64,000 nt of DNA, from contig JACKEJ010000004.1 in assembly GCA_020633055.1 (NCBI GenBank), forward strand, positions 248,001 through 312,000. Direction: 5' to 3'. The position numbers and the translations under genes are program-made. How positions within the stretch are numbered: the stretch's first letter is position 1; the number at the start of each line of letters is the position of its first letter. Shown here one piece after another: positions 1 through 8,364 of the stretch. The notes below the pieces were generated by a model, which worked only from the letters and a program-made list of their open reading frames with translations, was not told the DNA's origin and did not search any database. This DNA is from Sandaracinaceae bacterium (GTDB taxonomy: Bacteria; Myxococcota_A; Polyangia; Polyangiales; Houyiibacteriaceae).

Positions 1-1
1 C

Positions 2-379
2 GAGCGGCGCCTGCTGCGCGTGACCCAGAGCACGCCGTACGCGCTGCGCGTGCGCGACCTGCTGGTGCAAGACCCCGCGCCGCACCGCGTGGAGATGGAG
101 AGCGTCGCGGGTTGGATGGAGCTCAGCGTACGCTCGCTGCGGAGGCGCCTTTCGGACGAAGGCATGAGCTACCAGGCCGTGCAGAACGAAGCCGCGGCGC
201 TGGTCGCGGGACGCCTGCTGCGGAACACGCGCCGCACCATCGGTGACATCGCGTACGAGATGGGCTTCTCGGAGACCAGCGCGTTCCACCGCGCGTTCAA
301 GCGCTGGACCGGGAAGACGCCGAGCGCCTACCGCGACGCCGAGCTGGGTCGGACGGCAGACGCCGAGCGCTCCGCCTGA
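2..379 (+). CDS. AraC-family regulator, C-terminal part (5' truncated by window edge)
   Basis: The reading frame is open from the first base of the window, so the gene begins upstream; a GTG at 20 is internal. The visible 126 residues hold a complete AraC/XylS double helix-turn-helix: the first HTH includes MELSVRSLRRRLSDEG and the second includes IGDIAYEMGFSETSAFHRAF, followed by the usual end FKRWTGKTPSAYR. The missing N-terminus probably carries the ligand-binding domain, as in the OruR-like AraC gene at 46412. The target genes cannot be inferred from what is visible. Confidence 0.9.
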   Translation, partial: ERRLLRVTQSTPYALRVRDLLVQDPAPHRVEMESVAGWMELSVRSLRRRLSDEGMSYQAVQNEAAALVAGRLLRNTRRTIGDIAYEMGFSETSAFHRAFKRWTGKTPSAYRDAELGRTADAERSA

Positions 380-550
380 CGCGGGCGGACACACGGCAGC
401 CGACGACGCGCTCTCTCGCGCGCCCTGCGGCGGGCGCGTGCGTACCGTGCGGCGCACGACCATGGTCGGCAGGTGCGCGGGCGTGGGCGGTCAACGTTTG
501 GCCGAGGTCGGTCATTGGGGCGGCGCGCCACGTTCCTTACCGTCGGCGGC

Positions 551-2020
551 ATGTCCACGCGTACCCCTGACACGTTCCAGACGCCCCTCCCCACACCGCT
601 CGCACCCACCATCGGCGCCAGACAACACGCGCACCTGGTCGCGGGCGCGCTCGTGCTGAGCCTCGTCGTCCTCGGCGGCTGCGAAGGCGGACCTGGCGTC
701 GGTGGCGAGCCCCCAGCCAGCTGGGGCGACGGGGGCACCGGCGCGCCCGTCGATGCGGCGAGCCCCGATGGAGCACCTTCCGCGCACCCGGACGCAGCCG
801 CGCCCGCGCCGCACGTCCCGTCGTACGAAGACGCGTTCGAACGAGGCTTCGCGCGCTACGCGGGCACACCGCAGATGGAGGTCACGGACGTCACGCGCTT
901 CGGGCTCGGCGCGGCCGCCATCGACGTGCACCACTTCTCGCCCGAGGACCGCGGCCCGAGCTGCATGTACGGCGACGAGTTCTTCGTGGAGACGCGCGAG
1001 GGCAGCTCGGACACGCTCATGATCTTCCTCCAGGGAGGCGGCGTGTGCCTGGACGAGATCTGCGCCGCCACGCCCTCGCCCATCCTATCGCTGCGCCTGT
1101 TCTCGGTGGCAGGCGTGCTCGGCATCGGGGGGTTGCTGGACCGCCGCAACTCCGAGAACCCCGTGCGCGACTTCGACGTGGTGAACGCCCCCTACTGCGA
1201 CGGCTCGCTCTTCCTGGGCGACGTGGACCGCGTGCTCTCGGACGGAAACCCCGACAACGGCACCGAAGACATGGCCTTCCAGCGTGGGCTGCAGAACCTG
1301 ACGGCCACGCTCGAGGTCGCGCACGAGCGCTTCCCGAACCCGCCGCGCATCGTGCTGGTGGGCTCCAGCGGGGGAGCCTACGGCGTGCTCGCGGGCACGG
1401 TGATGACGCGCTACTTCTACCCGGACACCCCGCTGCTGGTGCTCTCCGACTCGGGCGCGCCCATCGTCAACGGCGTCGACACCGACTTCATCCAGCGGGC
1501 GGTGGACCAGCTGAACGCGGCAGACATCCTCCCGCGCTCGTGCGAGGACTGCCTCGCCAACGGCCACACCACGGGCCTGCTCGAGTGGGCGCTGGGCTTC
1601 GACCGCAACCTGACGGTGGCGTACATGACGCACGCGCGCGACCACGTCATCGGCGAGTTCTTCATGGGCACCACCGCCGCGCAGTTCGAAGCTGCCGTGG
1701 TGGGCGAGACCGAGCGCCTGATGCGGCGCTTCCCGGGGCGCGTGTTCCGCTTCGTCATCCCCGGCAGCCGGCACACCCTCGCGATGGGCATGGACCACCT
1801 GTCGGAGGATCTCGTCGGCACCCTGCTGGGCGCCGTGGGCGGACTGGGCTTCGGCTTCGTCGGTGAGGACGTGAACAGCGAGGAGCTCTCCACCTGGGCG
1901 CTGGGCGGCATGAACGAGACGGGCCTCGACCCGAGCGGCCGCGCCTGGTCGGCGTACGCGTGGGTGCGCACGCTGCTCTCGGATCCGGTGAACACGCCGG
2001 ACGTGCTGCAGCTCGAGTAG
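551..2020 (+). CDS. Pectinacetylesterase-like lipoprotein
   Basis: 489-residue protein. The ATG at 551 is chosen because it gives a signal peptide ending in the lipobox LVVLGGC; the frame is open 26 codons further upstream without signal features. A low-complexity Ala/Pro/Asp linker follows the acyl-Cys. The rest resembles the pectinacetylesterase/NOTUM family: an oxyanion-side motif IFLQGGGVCLD, the nucleophile elbow GSSGGAYG (Ser about residue 273) and a late His in GSRHTLAMG. Several paired cysteines (CDGS, CEDC) fit a secreted fold. The family hydrolyses acyl esters from sugars or lipids; the substrate here is unknown. The gene stands alone, about 100 bp before the next lipoprotein on the same strand. 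Confidence 0.8.
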   Translation: MSTRTPDTFQTPLPTPLAPTIGARQHAHLVAGALVLSLVVLGGCEGGPGVGGEPPASWGDGGTGAPVDAASPDGAPSAHPDAAAPAPHVPSYEDAFERGFARYAGTPQMEVTDVTRFGLGAAAIDVHHFSPEDRGPSCMYGDEFFVETREGSSDTLMIFLQGGGVCLDEICAATPSPILSLRLFSVAGVLGIGGLLDRRNSENPVRDFDVVNAPYCDGSLFLGDVDRVLSDGNPDNGTEDMAFQRGLQNLTATLEVAHERFPNPPRIVLVGSSGGAYGVLAGTVMTRYFYPDTPLLVLSDSGAPIVNGVDTDFIQRAVDQLNAADILPRSCEDCLANGHTTGLLEWALGFDRNLTVAYMTHARDHVIGEFFMGTTAAQFEAAVVGETERLMRRFPGRVFRFVIPGSRHTLAMGMDHLSEDLVGTLLGAVGGLGFGFVGEDVNSEELSTWALGGMNETGLDPSGRAWSAYAWVRTLLSDPVNTPDVLQLE

Positions 2021-2122
2021 CGTTGCCCAGTCCCGCATCGGCGAGAAGTGGCAAGACCGAATGCGGGGGCTTCGCACAAGCTGGGGCTTCCGCGCATCCT
2101 CCTCTGTGCTCTAGGCTGAGGC

Positions 2123-4360
2123 ATGCGCGCGCTGCTCCCCCACACCGGGTTCGCTGGGTTCGTCGCTCTCGTCGTGGTCGCGGCAGGCGCGCTCGGCTGC
2201 GCGGGGGACTCGGGCGCGGCGCGCGCGACCGTGCTCTTCGCCGAGCCGGACGAAGACGAGCCGACGTACGGAACGGCCCCGTTCCCAGGGGACCCGTGGC
2301 TGGACGCGGACGGACACATCGGCGCGCTGCCGGGGCTCGAAGCGATCATGCCGCGCGGTGCGGTCACGGCACGGCCCCTGCTCGCGACGCTGGACGGGTT
2401 CTCCACGCGACCTGCCGTGGAGGTGTTCGTCTCGGCGCCGATCGACCCCGCCTCGCTGCCCGAGGCGACGAGCAGCACGGACGACGCCCTGTTCGTGCTG
2501 GACGAGGACGGAGCGGCGCACCCGTTCGACTGGCGCTGGGACGAGGCGCGCATGCGCGTGGTGGGCTCGCCGCGCCCGGGCCACGTGCTGACGCCGGGCG
2601 GGCGCTACACGCTCGTGGTCACGCGCGGGCTGCGCGCTGCGGACGGTGCGCTCGCACCCGACGCGGGCTTCACGCGGCTGCTGACGATGTCCTCGCGCGC
2701 AGTGCCCGAGCGATACCAGACCACGCGCGCCGCGGCCGACGCGCTCATCGCGAACGGCTTCGCGCGCCGCGACCTGCTCGCCGTGATGGCCTTCCGCGTA
2801 GCGCACCACCGCGACGCCCTCTTGGCGGCACGCGCACAGCTGGAACAGCGCCCTGCGCCCACGCTGCGCTTCGACGACCCGGGCGTGGTGTTCGTGGGCA
2901 GCGCGGCGCTCGACGACGTGCTCGGCACACCCTCGCTGGACGCAGGAGGCGTGGACGAGGCGCAGGGCTGGGACAACCCGACGGGCATGGCGCACGCGAG
3001 CATCGCCGTGCTGGGCAGCGGGACGCTCACCACCACGCGCTTCCGACGCACGGACCTCGCGCCCCCGCTCGCCAACGACCCGCGCAGCGGCACCTTCGCG
3101 CTGGACGAGAGCGGCGAGCCCATCGTGCAGGACGGGGCCGACGTCATCCGCATCAGCGTTGCGCTTCCGTCGGCGCCCGCGCCCACGAGCGGGTACCCGG
3201 TGCTGCTCTACGGCCACGGCCTCGGCGCGTCGCGCACCCAGATGACCATGATGATGGAGACGGCCGCGCGTGCTGGCTACGCCACCATCGCCATCGACGC
3301 GTCCAGCCACGGGAGCCGCTACAGCGACGTGGACGTGGAGCGTGACCTGGCGCAGGCGCTCAGCGCGTTCACGGGCACGGCCACGGGACCGGACGGCTTC
3401 GGCGACGTCGAGGGCCTGCAGACCACGTTCCGGCTGTTCCACGAGTTCAGCAACATCCTCGCGATGCGCGACGAGATCGCCCAGACGGTCCTGGACTGGG
3501 GCTCGGTGGTGCGCATGATCCGCGACTCCTCGGTGGACCTCACGCCGCTGCTCGGGGGTGGACCAGGGCCAGCCCCCACGCTGGACGGGAGCCGCATCGT
3601 GTACTTCGGCGAGTCCTTCGGCGGCATCATCGGCGGGCTGCTCGCGGGGGTGGAGCCGCACCTGCGCGCCATCGTGCTGTGCGGCCCGGGCGGAGGCATC
3701 CTCGACCTGTCGGGCGCGCACGGGCCCACGCTCTCCGGCTTCCTCGCCTTCGCGCTGACCACCGTCTACCGCGCGAGCGGCGTGTTCGACCGCTTCCACC
3801 CGGTGGTCGCGCTGGGGAGCGCCATGCTGGACGGTGGCGACCCCATCAACTTCGCGCCGCTCGCGTTCGACCGCGCTGGGCTCGGCGCGATCGAGGGGCG
3901 CGCGCGCGACGTGGTCATCCTCGAGTCGGTGGGCGACGAGGTGCTCGCCAACGCGGGCACGGAGGGCCTGGCCGTGTCGTTCGGCCTGTCGCAGTTGGCG
4001 CCGGTGTACGAGCCCATCGCGGGCCTGCCGCCCGTGACCGGAACCGTGAGCGGCAACGCGCGCGGGCGCACCGGTCTCTTGCTGGCGTTCTCCCCCGCCA
4101 CCCACGGCGAGGTGTGGAGCCGCACGGCGGTGACGCGCAAGTTCCTGCCGTTCGAGACGTACGACCTCTCGTTCGAGGCCCTTCCTGCGCCCGTGGCCGT
4201 GACCAACCCGCTGCCCGAGGTGCGCGCATTCCTCGAGGACCTGCTGCTACAGGCGCTGGCCCCCGAGCCCGTGACGCTCGAACACCCGGCACCCCCACAG
4301 CACGACTTCGACGACGACGGCGAGCCCGACGCGACGGACCCGACACCGTACGGGGGCTAG
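2123..4360 (+). CDS. Large alpha/beta-hydrolase lipoprotein
   Basis: 745 residues starting with a signal peptide and lipobox (AGALGCAG). The N-terminal 230 residues look like an all-beta region similar to bacterial lipase N-terminal domains. A hydrolase core follows, with the oxyanion motif LLYGHGLGAS, then DASSHGSR, then the nucleophile elbow GESFGGIIGG with Ser at residue 498. A likely catalytic His lies in SPATHGEVW. The extreme C-terminus, DFDDDGEPDATDPTP, resembles a calcium-binding thrombospondin-3-like repeat. It is probably an outer-membrane-anchored esterase or lipase of unknown substrate. It follows the pectinacetylesterase-like gene on the same strand by 102 bp, so the two may be co-expressed surface hydrolases. 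Confidence 0.75.
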   Translation: MRALLPHTGFAGFVALVVVAAGALGCAGDSGAARATVLFAEPDEDEPTYGTAPFPGDPWLDADGHIGALPGLEAIMPRGAVTARPLLATLDGFSTRPAVEVFVSAPIDPASLPEATSSTDDALFVLDEDGAAHPFDWRWDEARMRVVGSPRPGHVLTPGGRYTLVVTRGLRAADGALAPDAGFTRLLTMSSRAVPERYQTTRAAADALIANGFARRDLLAVMAFRVAHHRDALLAARAQLEQRPAPTLRFDDPGVVFVGSAALDDVLGTPSLDAGGVDEAQGWDNPTGMAHASIAVLGSGTLTTTRFRRTDLAPPLANDPRSGTFALDESGEPIVQDGADVIRISVALPSAPAPTSGYPVLLYGHGLGASRTQMTMMMETAARAGYATIAIDASSHGSRYSDVDVERDLAQALSAFTGTATGPDGFGDVEGLQTTFRLFHEFSNILAMRDEIAQTVLDWGSVVRMIRDSSVDLTPLLGGGPGPAPTLDGSRIVYFGESFGGIIGGLLAGVEPHLRAIVLCGPGGGILDLSGAHGPTLSGFLAFALTTVYRASGVFDRFHPVVALGSAMLDGGDPINFAPLAFDRAGLGAIEGRARDVVILESVGDEVLANAGTEGLAVSFGLSQLAPVYEPIAGLPPVTGTVSGNARGRTGLLLAFSPATHGEVWSRTAVTRKFLPFETYDLSFEALPAPVAVTNPLPEVRAFLEDLLLQALAPEPVTLEHPAPPQHDFDDDGEPDATDPTPYGG

Positions 4361-4378
4361 CAACCCCTTCGCGCCAGG

Positions 4379-5209
4379 CTACTCGGCGGTCACCTGAAAG
4401 AGGTCCTCGAGGCAAGCTGTGCCGTCCGGCTGGTACACCGTGGCGGTGTAGTCGGTGCCGTCCAATGTCCCGTCGACGAAGAACGAGTAGTACCAGGGCG
4501 GGCCCGCGGCGAGGTAGTCGTCCCAGAGCACCGGCAGCACGGCGAGCCGACCCGAGGTGGCGCTCTCGACGCCGACGACGTCGAACGTACCGACGGTGGT
4601 GTCGTCGTCCTCTCCGAAGGTCATGGTGCCGCCGAGGAGCCCATCCGGCTCGCGCGTGAGCGCCAGGGTGACGGGGCGGACGGCGCTCTGGCAGCGGAGC
4701 GTGCCGCTGAACGTGAGCGTCCCGTCGACCACGCGCGTGGCGCTCGATGGGTCTGGCGCAGTGGACGGCCTCGCGGAGGTCGAGAGCGAGATCGCCCCTC
4801 CGGCGAGCACGTTGTTGTCCCAGAGCGTGCCCTCCCGGAGCCGCCCACGCAGGGTCCCCGCCGCGGGGTCGTACGTCGCAGTGACGCCAAACATCGTGAG
4901 TCCCGGCGACTCCCCCACCCAACCGGCGGGCACCAACGCGACCTGTTGAGACTCGTCGTCGACCACTCCGACGACATCGTACGCGAGCGCCTGACCGAGC
5001 AGGTCAAAGCTCACGCGCCCTTCGAGAGCGCCACGCCGGTGGGTCAGCGCCACGTCGAGCTCGAGCGTCTGCCCCGAAAGCTCGGCCGTGCCGGTCCACG
5101 CGCTGGCTCCGTTCGGGAAGCCGGTACCGGTTCCGGAGCCGTCGTCGTCGGTGCAGCTCGCAACGGCCGAGGTGCAGAGGAGGAGGAGGAGATACGAGGT
5201 GTGCTTCAT
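4379..5209 (-). CDS. Lipoprotein with two tandem beta-rich domains
   Basis: 276 residues. The ATG at 5209 gives the signal peptide MKHTSYLLLLLCTSAVASC with lipobox VASC; the frame runs further upstream but without coding character. After the acyl-Cys and an Asp/Gly/Thr linker there are two similar halves, each about 115 residues. Each begins with a W/LTFSGT-type strand and contains VTLALT/VALTHRR, a GVV or GVES segment, and 'LPVLWDD' or 'LVPAGWVGE'. This suggests an internally duplicated beta-sandwich or barrel. I do not recognise the family. It is convergent with the hydrolase lipoprotein (18 bp apart). An inverted repeat lies just upstream at 5249-5270. Confidence 0.75.
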   Translation of the reverse strand: MKHTSYLLLLLCTSAVASCTDDDGSGTGTGFPNGASAWTGTAELSGQTLELDVALTHRRGALEGRVSFDLLGQALAYDVVGVVDDESQQVALVPAGWVGESPGLTMFGVTATYDPAAGTLRGRLREGTLWDNNVLAGGAISLSTSARPSTAPDPSSATRVVDGTLTFSGTLRCQSAVRPVTLALTREPDGLLGGTMTFGEDDDTTVGTFDVVGVESATSGRLAVLPVLWDDYLAAGPPWYYSFFVDGTLDGTDYTATVYQPDGTACLEDLFQVTAE

Positions 5210-5248
5210 GGGCTCGATGAGCAGCGTCGTCGTCGCATGCCCCGCCGT

Positions 5249-5270
5249 CGATATGGGGATCGTCATATCG
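5249..5270. promoter_or_regulatory. Inverted repeat CGATATG-N8-CATATCG upstream of a lipoprotein gene
   Basis: Perfect 7-bp arms separated by 8 bp, 40-61 bp before the start of the lipoprotein gene on the minus strand. The site is notably AT-rich for this genome. Position and symmetry suit a dimeric repressor or activator site; no cognate regulator is visible nearby. Confidence 0.4.
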
Positions 5271-5288
5271 GCGCGCGGGTCGCGCGGG

Positions 5289-6188
5289 TCAGCTGTGTGA
5301 GCTGGCTGCCACCGTGAGCCTGAGTCGCGCCAGCTCTGGCACCACGCGCTCGGCGTGCTCCATCGGCAGGAAGTGGCTCGCGCCGGGCACGCGCACGACG
5401 CGGGCCTGCGGCAGCTTGCGGACCAGCTCGCGGCACGAGGAGGGGCGGCACGTGCTGCCGCGCTCACCCACCATGAGCGTGACCGGGCAGCCCAAGGCGG
5501 GCACACCACGCAGAGGGTCACGCGGCGTGAGCGCGAACGAACGTGCCTCCCAAGCGGGCGCGCACGCGAGGCGCACGCCGCGTGCATGGGAGGACTCGGG
5601 CAGGAACGCCCCTGCCACGTAGGCCTCCAAGAACTCCTGCGGCCACGTGGCGAACGCGCCCCTCCCCTCGTAGCGCGAGAGCGCCTCCGCTGCGTCACGG
5701 AAGTCGTTCTTGCGCCGCGCCGCGCCCAGCGCCAGCGGGTGCCGGTGCATCTGTCCGAGGCGCTGCATGAGCGCCACGAACGGGCGCGTGTACCAGGCCG
5801 GGATCACCGGCTCGAGCAGCAACAGCCCCGCCACCTTGTCCGGGCGCGCCGCCGCCGCGAGCAGGCTCACGGTGCCGCCCACGCTGTGCCCCGCGAGCAG
5901 CACCGGCGCTGCGCGCGCGTCGAGCCAGCTCAGCAGGTCGTCCACGTAGCACTGCCACGAGTCGAAGCGGCTCACGTCGCCGAGCGCGTGGCTCTCGCCA
6001 TGGCCCCGTAGATCCACCGCGTGCACGTCCAGGTTACGCGGCACGCGCTCGAGCAGCGGCCGATACGTCGCGGCGTGGAAGCCCGTCGCGTGCGTGAAGT
6101 GCAGCACTGGGGCGTCGTCGCGCTCGGCAGGGCGCCGCAGGTAGTGCAGGCCGTGCCAGTCGTAGTCTTCGAAGCGTGCCGTGGTCAA
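5289..6188 (-). CDS. Alpha/beta hydrolase
   Basis: 299 residues from a TTG start (MTTARFEDYDWHG). There is no signal peptide, so it is probably cytoplasmic. It has a standard alpha/beta-hydrolase fold: oxyanion region HFTHATGFHAATY, strand VDLRGHGES, nucleophile elbow GHSVGG, acid in the late part of the fold (MVGERGS region) and catalytic His in GASHFLPMEHAERV. It is closest in appearance to the large MhpC/haloalkane-dehalogenase-like hydrolase group; the substrate is undetermined. It follows the haem lipoprotein gene (stop at 6210) by 21 bp on the same strand, so the two may share a transcript. Confidence 0.85.
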   Translation of the reverse strand: MTTARFEDYDWHGLHYLRRPAERDDAPVLHFTHATGFHAATYRPLLERVPRNLDVHAVDLRGHGESHALGDVSRFDSWQCYVDDLLSWLDARAAPVLLAGHSVGGTVSLLAAAARPDKVAGLLLLEPVIPAWYTRPFVALMQRLGQMHRHPLALGAARRKNDFRDAAEALSRYEGRGAFATWPQEFLEAYVAGAFLPESSHARGVRLACAPAWEARSFALTPRDPLRGVPALGCPVTLMVGERGSTCRPSSCRELVRKLPQARVVRVPGASHFLPMEHAERVVPELARLRLTVAASSHS

Positions 6189-6209
6189 AGGGCGTCCGCC
6201 CTTCTCACC

Positions 6210-7244
6210 TCAGGGCATGGTCAGGTGGGACAGGTCCACCGGGTCGGGCGTGGGCGTGGTGACGTAGTGTCCCACGTACTGCTGCTCGAGGCTCTGTCCA
6301 GACGTACCGGCGCGGGCACCCACGTGGCAGTTCGAGCAGTTCACCTCGTTCGAGTAGAAGGGCATGGGCCAGCGGAACACCCCCACCCCGTGGTCCCGAC
6401 CCGACTCGTAGGTGCGCGTGGGGAGCACGGCGCGCAGCTCCTCGATGCGCTCGCGGAAGGGCCAGCCGCGCTCCACGGCCAGCGCGTCGGCGCGGTCGAG
6501 CGTGGCGCTCATGGCGTCGAAGTCGCCCGAGATGGCGTACAGCTCGGCCAACATCAGCAGCTGCCCGATGGGCTTGTGCGGCGCGATGCGCGAGGTCCAG
6601 TTGCACACGAAGGTGTCGCAGCCCTCGTTCAGATCGATGGCGTACTGCAGCGCGACGGGGTCGTCGATCATCCCGTAGGTGAAGGGCGCCGCCGCGCGAC
6701 CCTCGCTGCCGGGGATGGTGACGAGCGCGGCCAGGTGGTCGATGCCCTCGGACGCGGGCCCCAGCATGAGCCCGCGCATGGCCGTGTTGTTGTGATAGAA
6801 GACCTGCGCCGGGAGGTGGTACGGCAGCGACTCGTGCACGCGGCTGGCGCCGCCGATGATCTGGTCGAGGTGCTGCAGCACCAAGCGCAGGTTCACGTTG
6901 TCGCCGCTGAACGACTGCGACACCTGGAACACGGCGCCAGCCGTACGCAGCAGCTCGAGGCGCGGGTCCGCCGCGGCGTTGGCCGCTTGGTAGTCGGCCA
7001 CCTTCTGGTCCCACGCGGGGTACGCCTCGTGATCCGAGTTGGTGATCAGGTCCCAGAACTCCGCCTCCAGCGCGAGCTCGAGCTCGGCCCCCCACGCCTC
7101 GGGGTCTTCGACGCGCGTCACCGGCACCTCGCGCACGACGCCCACCTCGGTCGGCGCGCGCGGATCGGCCGAACCGTCTCCGCAGCTTAGGAGCCCGAGC
7201 AGCAGCAGCGCCGCTGCGCACCTTGCCGTTGACTTATTATCCAT
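6210..7244 (-). CDS. c-type haem lipoprotein
   Basis: 344 residues. The ATG at 7244 (MDNKSTARC) is chosen because it gives a short signal peptide ending in lipobox LGLLSC. Most of the protein is helical and of unknown family. Near the C-terminus it has one CXXCH motif (NCSNCHVGARAG), so it should carry a single covalently attached haem c outside the cytoplasm. The Met after the motif that could serve as sixth ligand may be the penultimate residue (LTMP). Its promoter region is shared with the divergent kinase gene at 7288. Confidence 0.75.
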   Translation of the reverse strand: MDNKSTARCAAALLLLGLLSCGDGSADPRAPTEVGVVREVPVTRVEDPEAWGAELELALEAEFWDLITNSDHEAYPAWDQKVADYQAANAAADPRLELLRTAGAVFQVSQSFSGDNVNLRLVLQHLDQIIGGASRVHESLPYHLPAQVFYHNNTAMRGLMLGPASEGIDHLAALVTIPGSEGRAAAPFTYGMIDDPVALQYAIDLNEGCDTFVCNWTSRIAPHKPIGQLLMLAELYAISGDFDAMSATLDRADALAVERGWPFRERIEELRAVLPTRTYESGRDHGVGVFRWPMPFYSNEVNCSNCHVGARAGTSGQSLEQQYVGHYVTTPTPDPVDLSHLTMP

Positions 7245-7258
7245 GTGGCTAATACTAG
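7229..7258 (+). promoter_or_regulatory. Possible sigma70-type promoter for the kinase gene
   Basis: TTGACT at 7229-7234 is followed 15-18 bp later by an AT-rich TAATACTAG stretch, about 30 bp before the ATG at 7288. It overlaps the start codon of the divergent haem lipoprotein, so the two genes would share regulatory DNA. The call rests on hexamer likeness and local AT richness only. Confidence 0.3.
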
Positions 7259-7287
7259 CCGAGGTCCCTGACGAGAGGCAAGCCCCC

Positions 7288-8364
7288 ATGGAACGAACCG
7301 GATCCGAAGCCGCGCCGCACGCGCGCCTGGACGAAGAGCTGGACCTGGACCGCCTGGCCCACTGGCTGAACGAACGACTGGGGCTGCGGCTCGATGGCGC
7401 TGGGCTCGTGGTGTCCCGCTTTCGCGGCGGGCACTCGAACCGCACCTACGGCGTGATGGCCAACGCGGGGCGCTGGGTGCTGCGGCTACCGCCCACGGGC
7501 GCCGTGGCCCAGGGCGCACACGACGTGTCGCGTGAGTGCCGCGTGCTCTCAGCCGTCGCCCCCGAGCTGCCGCTCGCCCCGCGCGTGGTGGCCACCGAGG
7601 ACGACAGCGCGGTGCTGGGCGCGCCCTTCTACCTGATGGAGCACCTGACGGGAACCATCGTCCGCAAGGACTTCCCCAAGGAGCACGCGCCGAGCGAGGC
7701 CGAGCGGGGGGACTACGCCAACGCGCTGCTCGACGGGCTGGTGGCCGTGCACGCGACCCCCACGGGTTCGCCCGCGCTGCGCGCCATCGGCAAGCACGAG
7801 GGCTACACGCAGCGGCAGCTCGAGGGCTGGCACGAGCGCTATCGCCACAGCCAGACGCGCGAGCTGCCGAAGGCCGAGGCGGCGCTGCGCTGGCTGGACG
7901 CACACCTCCCGCGCGAAGACGGCGACTGCCTGCTGCACAACGACTTCAAGTTCGACAACGTGGTGTTCGCGGAGGGCTCGGCGCGGCTGATCGGTGTGCT
8001 GGACTGGGAGCTCGCGACCCGCGGGCACCCGCTGATGGACCTCGGGACCTTCCTCGCCGCCTGGGTGGAGCCGAGCGACCCCGTGCCGCTGCAGCTCATG
8101 CGGCTGGGGCCCACCAACCTCCCCGGCATGCCCACGCGGCGGGCGCTGGCCGAGCGCTATGGGACGCTGACCAGGCGTGACGTGAGCGCCTATCGCGCCT
8201 TCTACGTGTTCGGGCTGATGAAGCTGGGTGTGGTCGCGCAGCAGCTCTACTTCCGGTACACGCGCGGCGAGACACGTGACCCCCGCCTGGCTGCGTTGGA
8301 GTACGGCATCCCCGCGCTGTTCGACTTCTGCGAGGCGCAGGTGCGCGCGGCGGAGGAGGCGTGA
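7288..8364 (+). CDS. APH-like phosphotransferase (ACAD10/LvaA-type kinase family)
   Basis: 358 residues, ATG at 7288 preceded by a GAGAGG-type ribosome site. It has the aminoglycoside-phosphotransferase/choline-kinase fold: N-lobe VVSRFRGGHSNRTYGV and RWVLRLPP, catalytic loop LLHNDFKFDN (His217, Asp219) and metal-binding VLDWELA. Members of this family beside acyl-CoA dehydrogenases are usually not drug-resistance enzymes. The ACAD10/11 kinase domain and LvaA of the Pseudomonas levulinate pathway phosphorylate 4-hydroxyacyl-CoA or 4-hydroxy acids. The adjacent amidohydrolase and the two convergently transcribed acyl-CoA dehydrogenases make such a metabolic role likely here. The stop overlaps the next start as GTGA, so translation is probably coupled. 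Confidence 0.85.
   Translation: MERTGSEAAPHARLDEELDLDRLAHWLNERLGLRLDGAGLVVSRFRGGHSNRTYGVMANAGRWVLRLPPTGAVAQGAHDVSRECRVLSAVAPELPLAPRVVATEDDSAVLGAPFYLMEHLTGTIVRKDFPKEHAPSEAERGDYANALLDGLVAVHATPTGSPALRAIGKHEGYTQRQLEGWHERYRHSQTRELPKAEAALRWLDAHLPREDGDCLLHNDFKFDNVVFAEGSARLIGVLDWELATRGHPLMDLGTFLAAWVEPSDPVPLQLMRLGPTNLPGMPTRRALAERYGTLTRRDVSAYRAFYVFGLMKLGVVAQQLYFRYTRGETRDPRLAALEYGIPALFDFCEAQVRAAEEA

Noticed and set aside
2111..4105. 664-codon minus-strand frame opposite the hydrolase lipoprotein
   Set aside because: Shadow of the real plus-strand gene, which has a lipobox and catalytic motifs.
7288..8364. Aminoglycoside resistance gene
   Set aside because: The fold is APH-like, but the neighbourhood with acyl-CoA dehydrogenases and the sequence type fit metabolic kinases rather than drug resistance.
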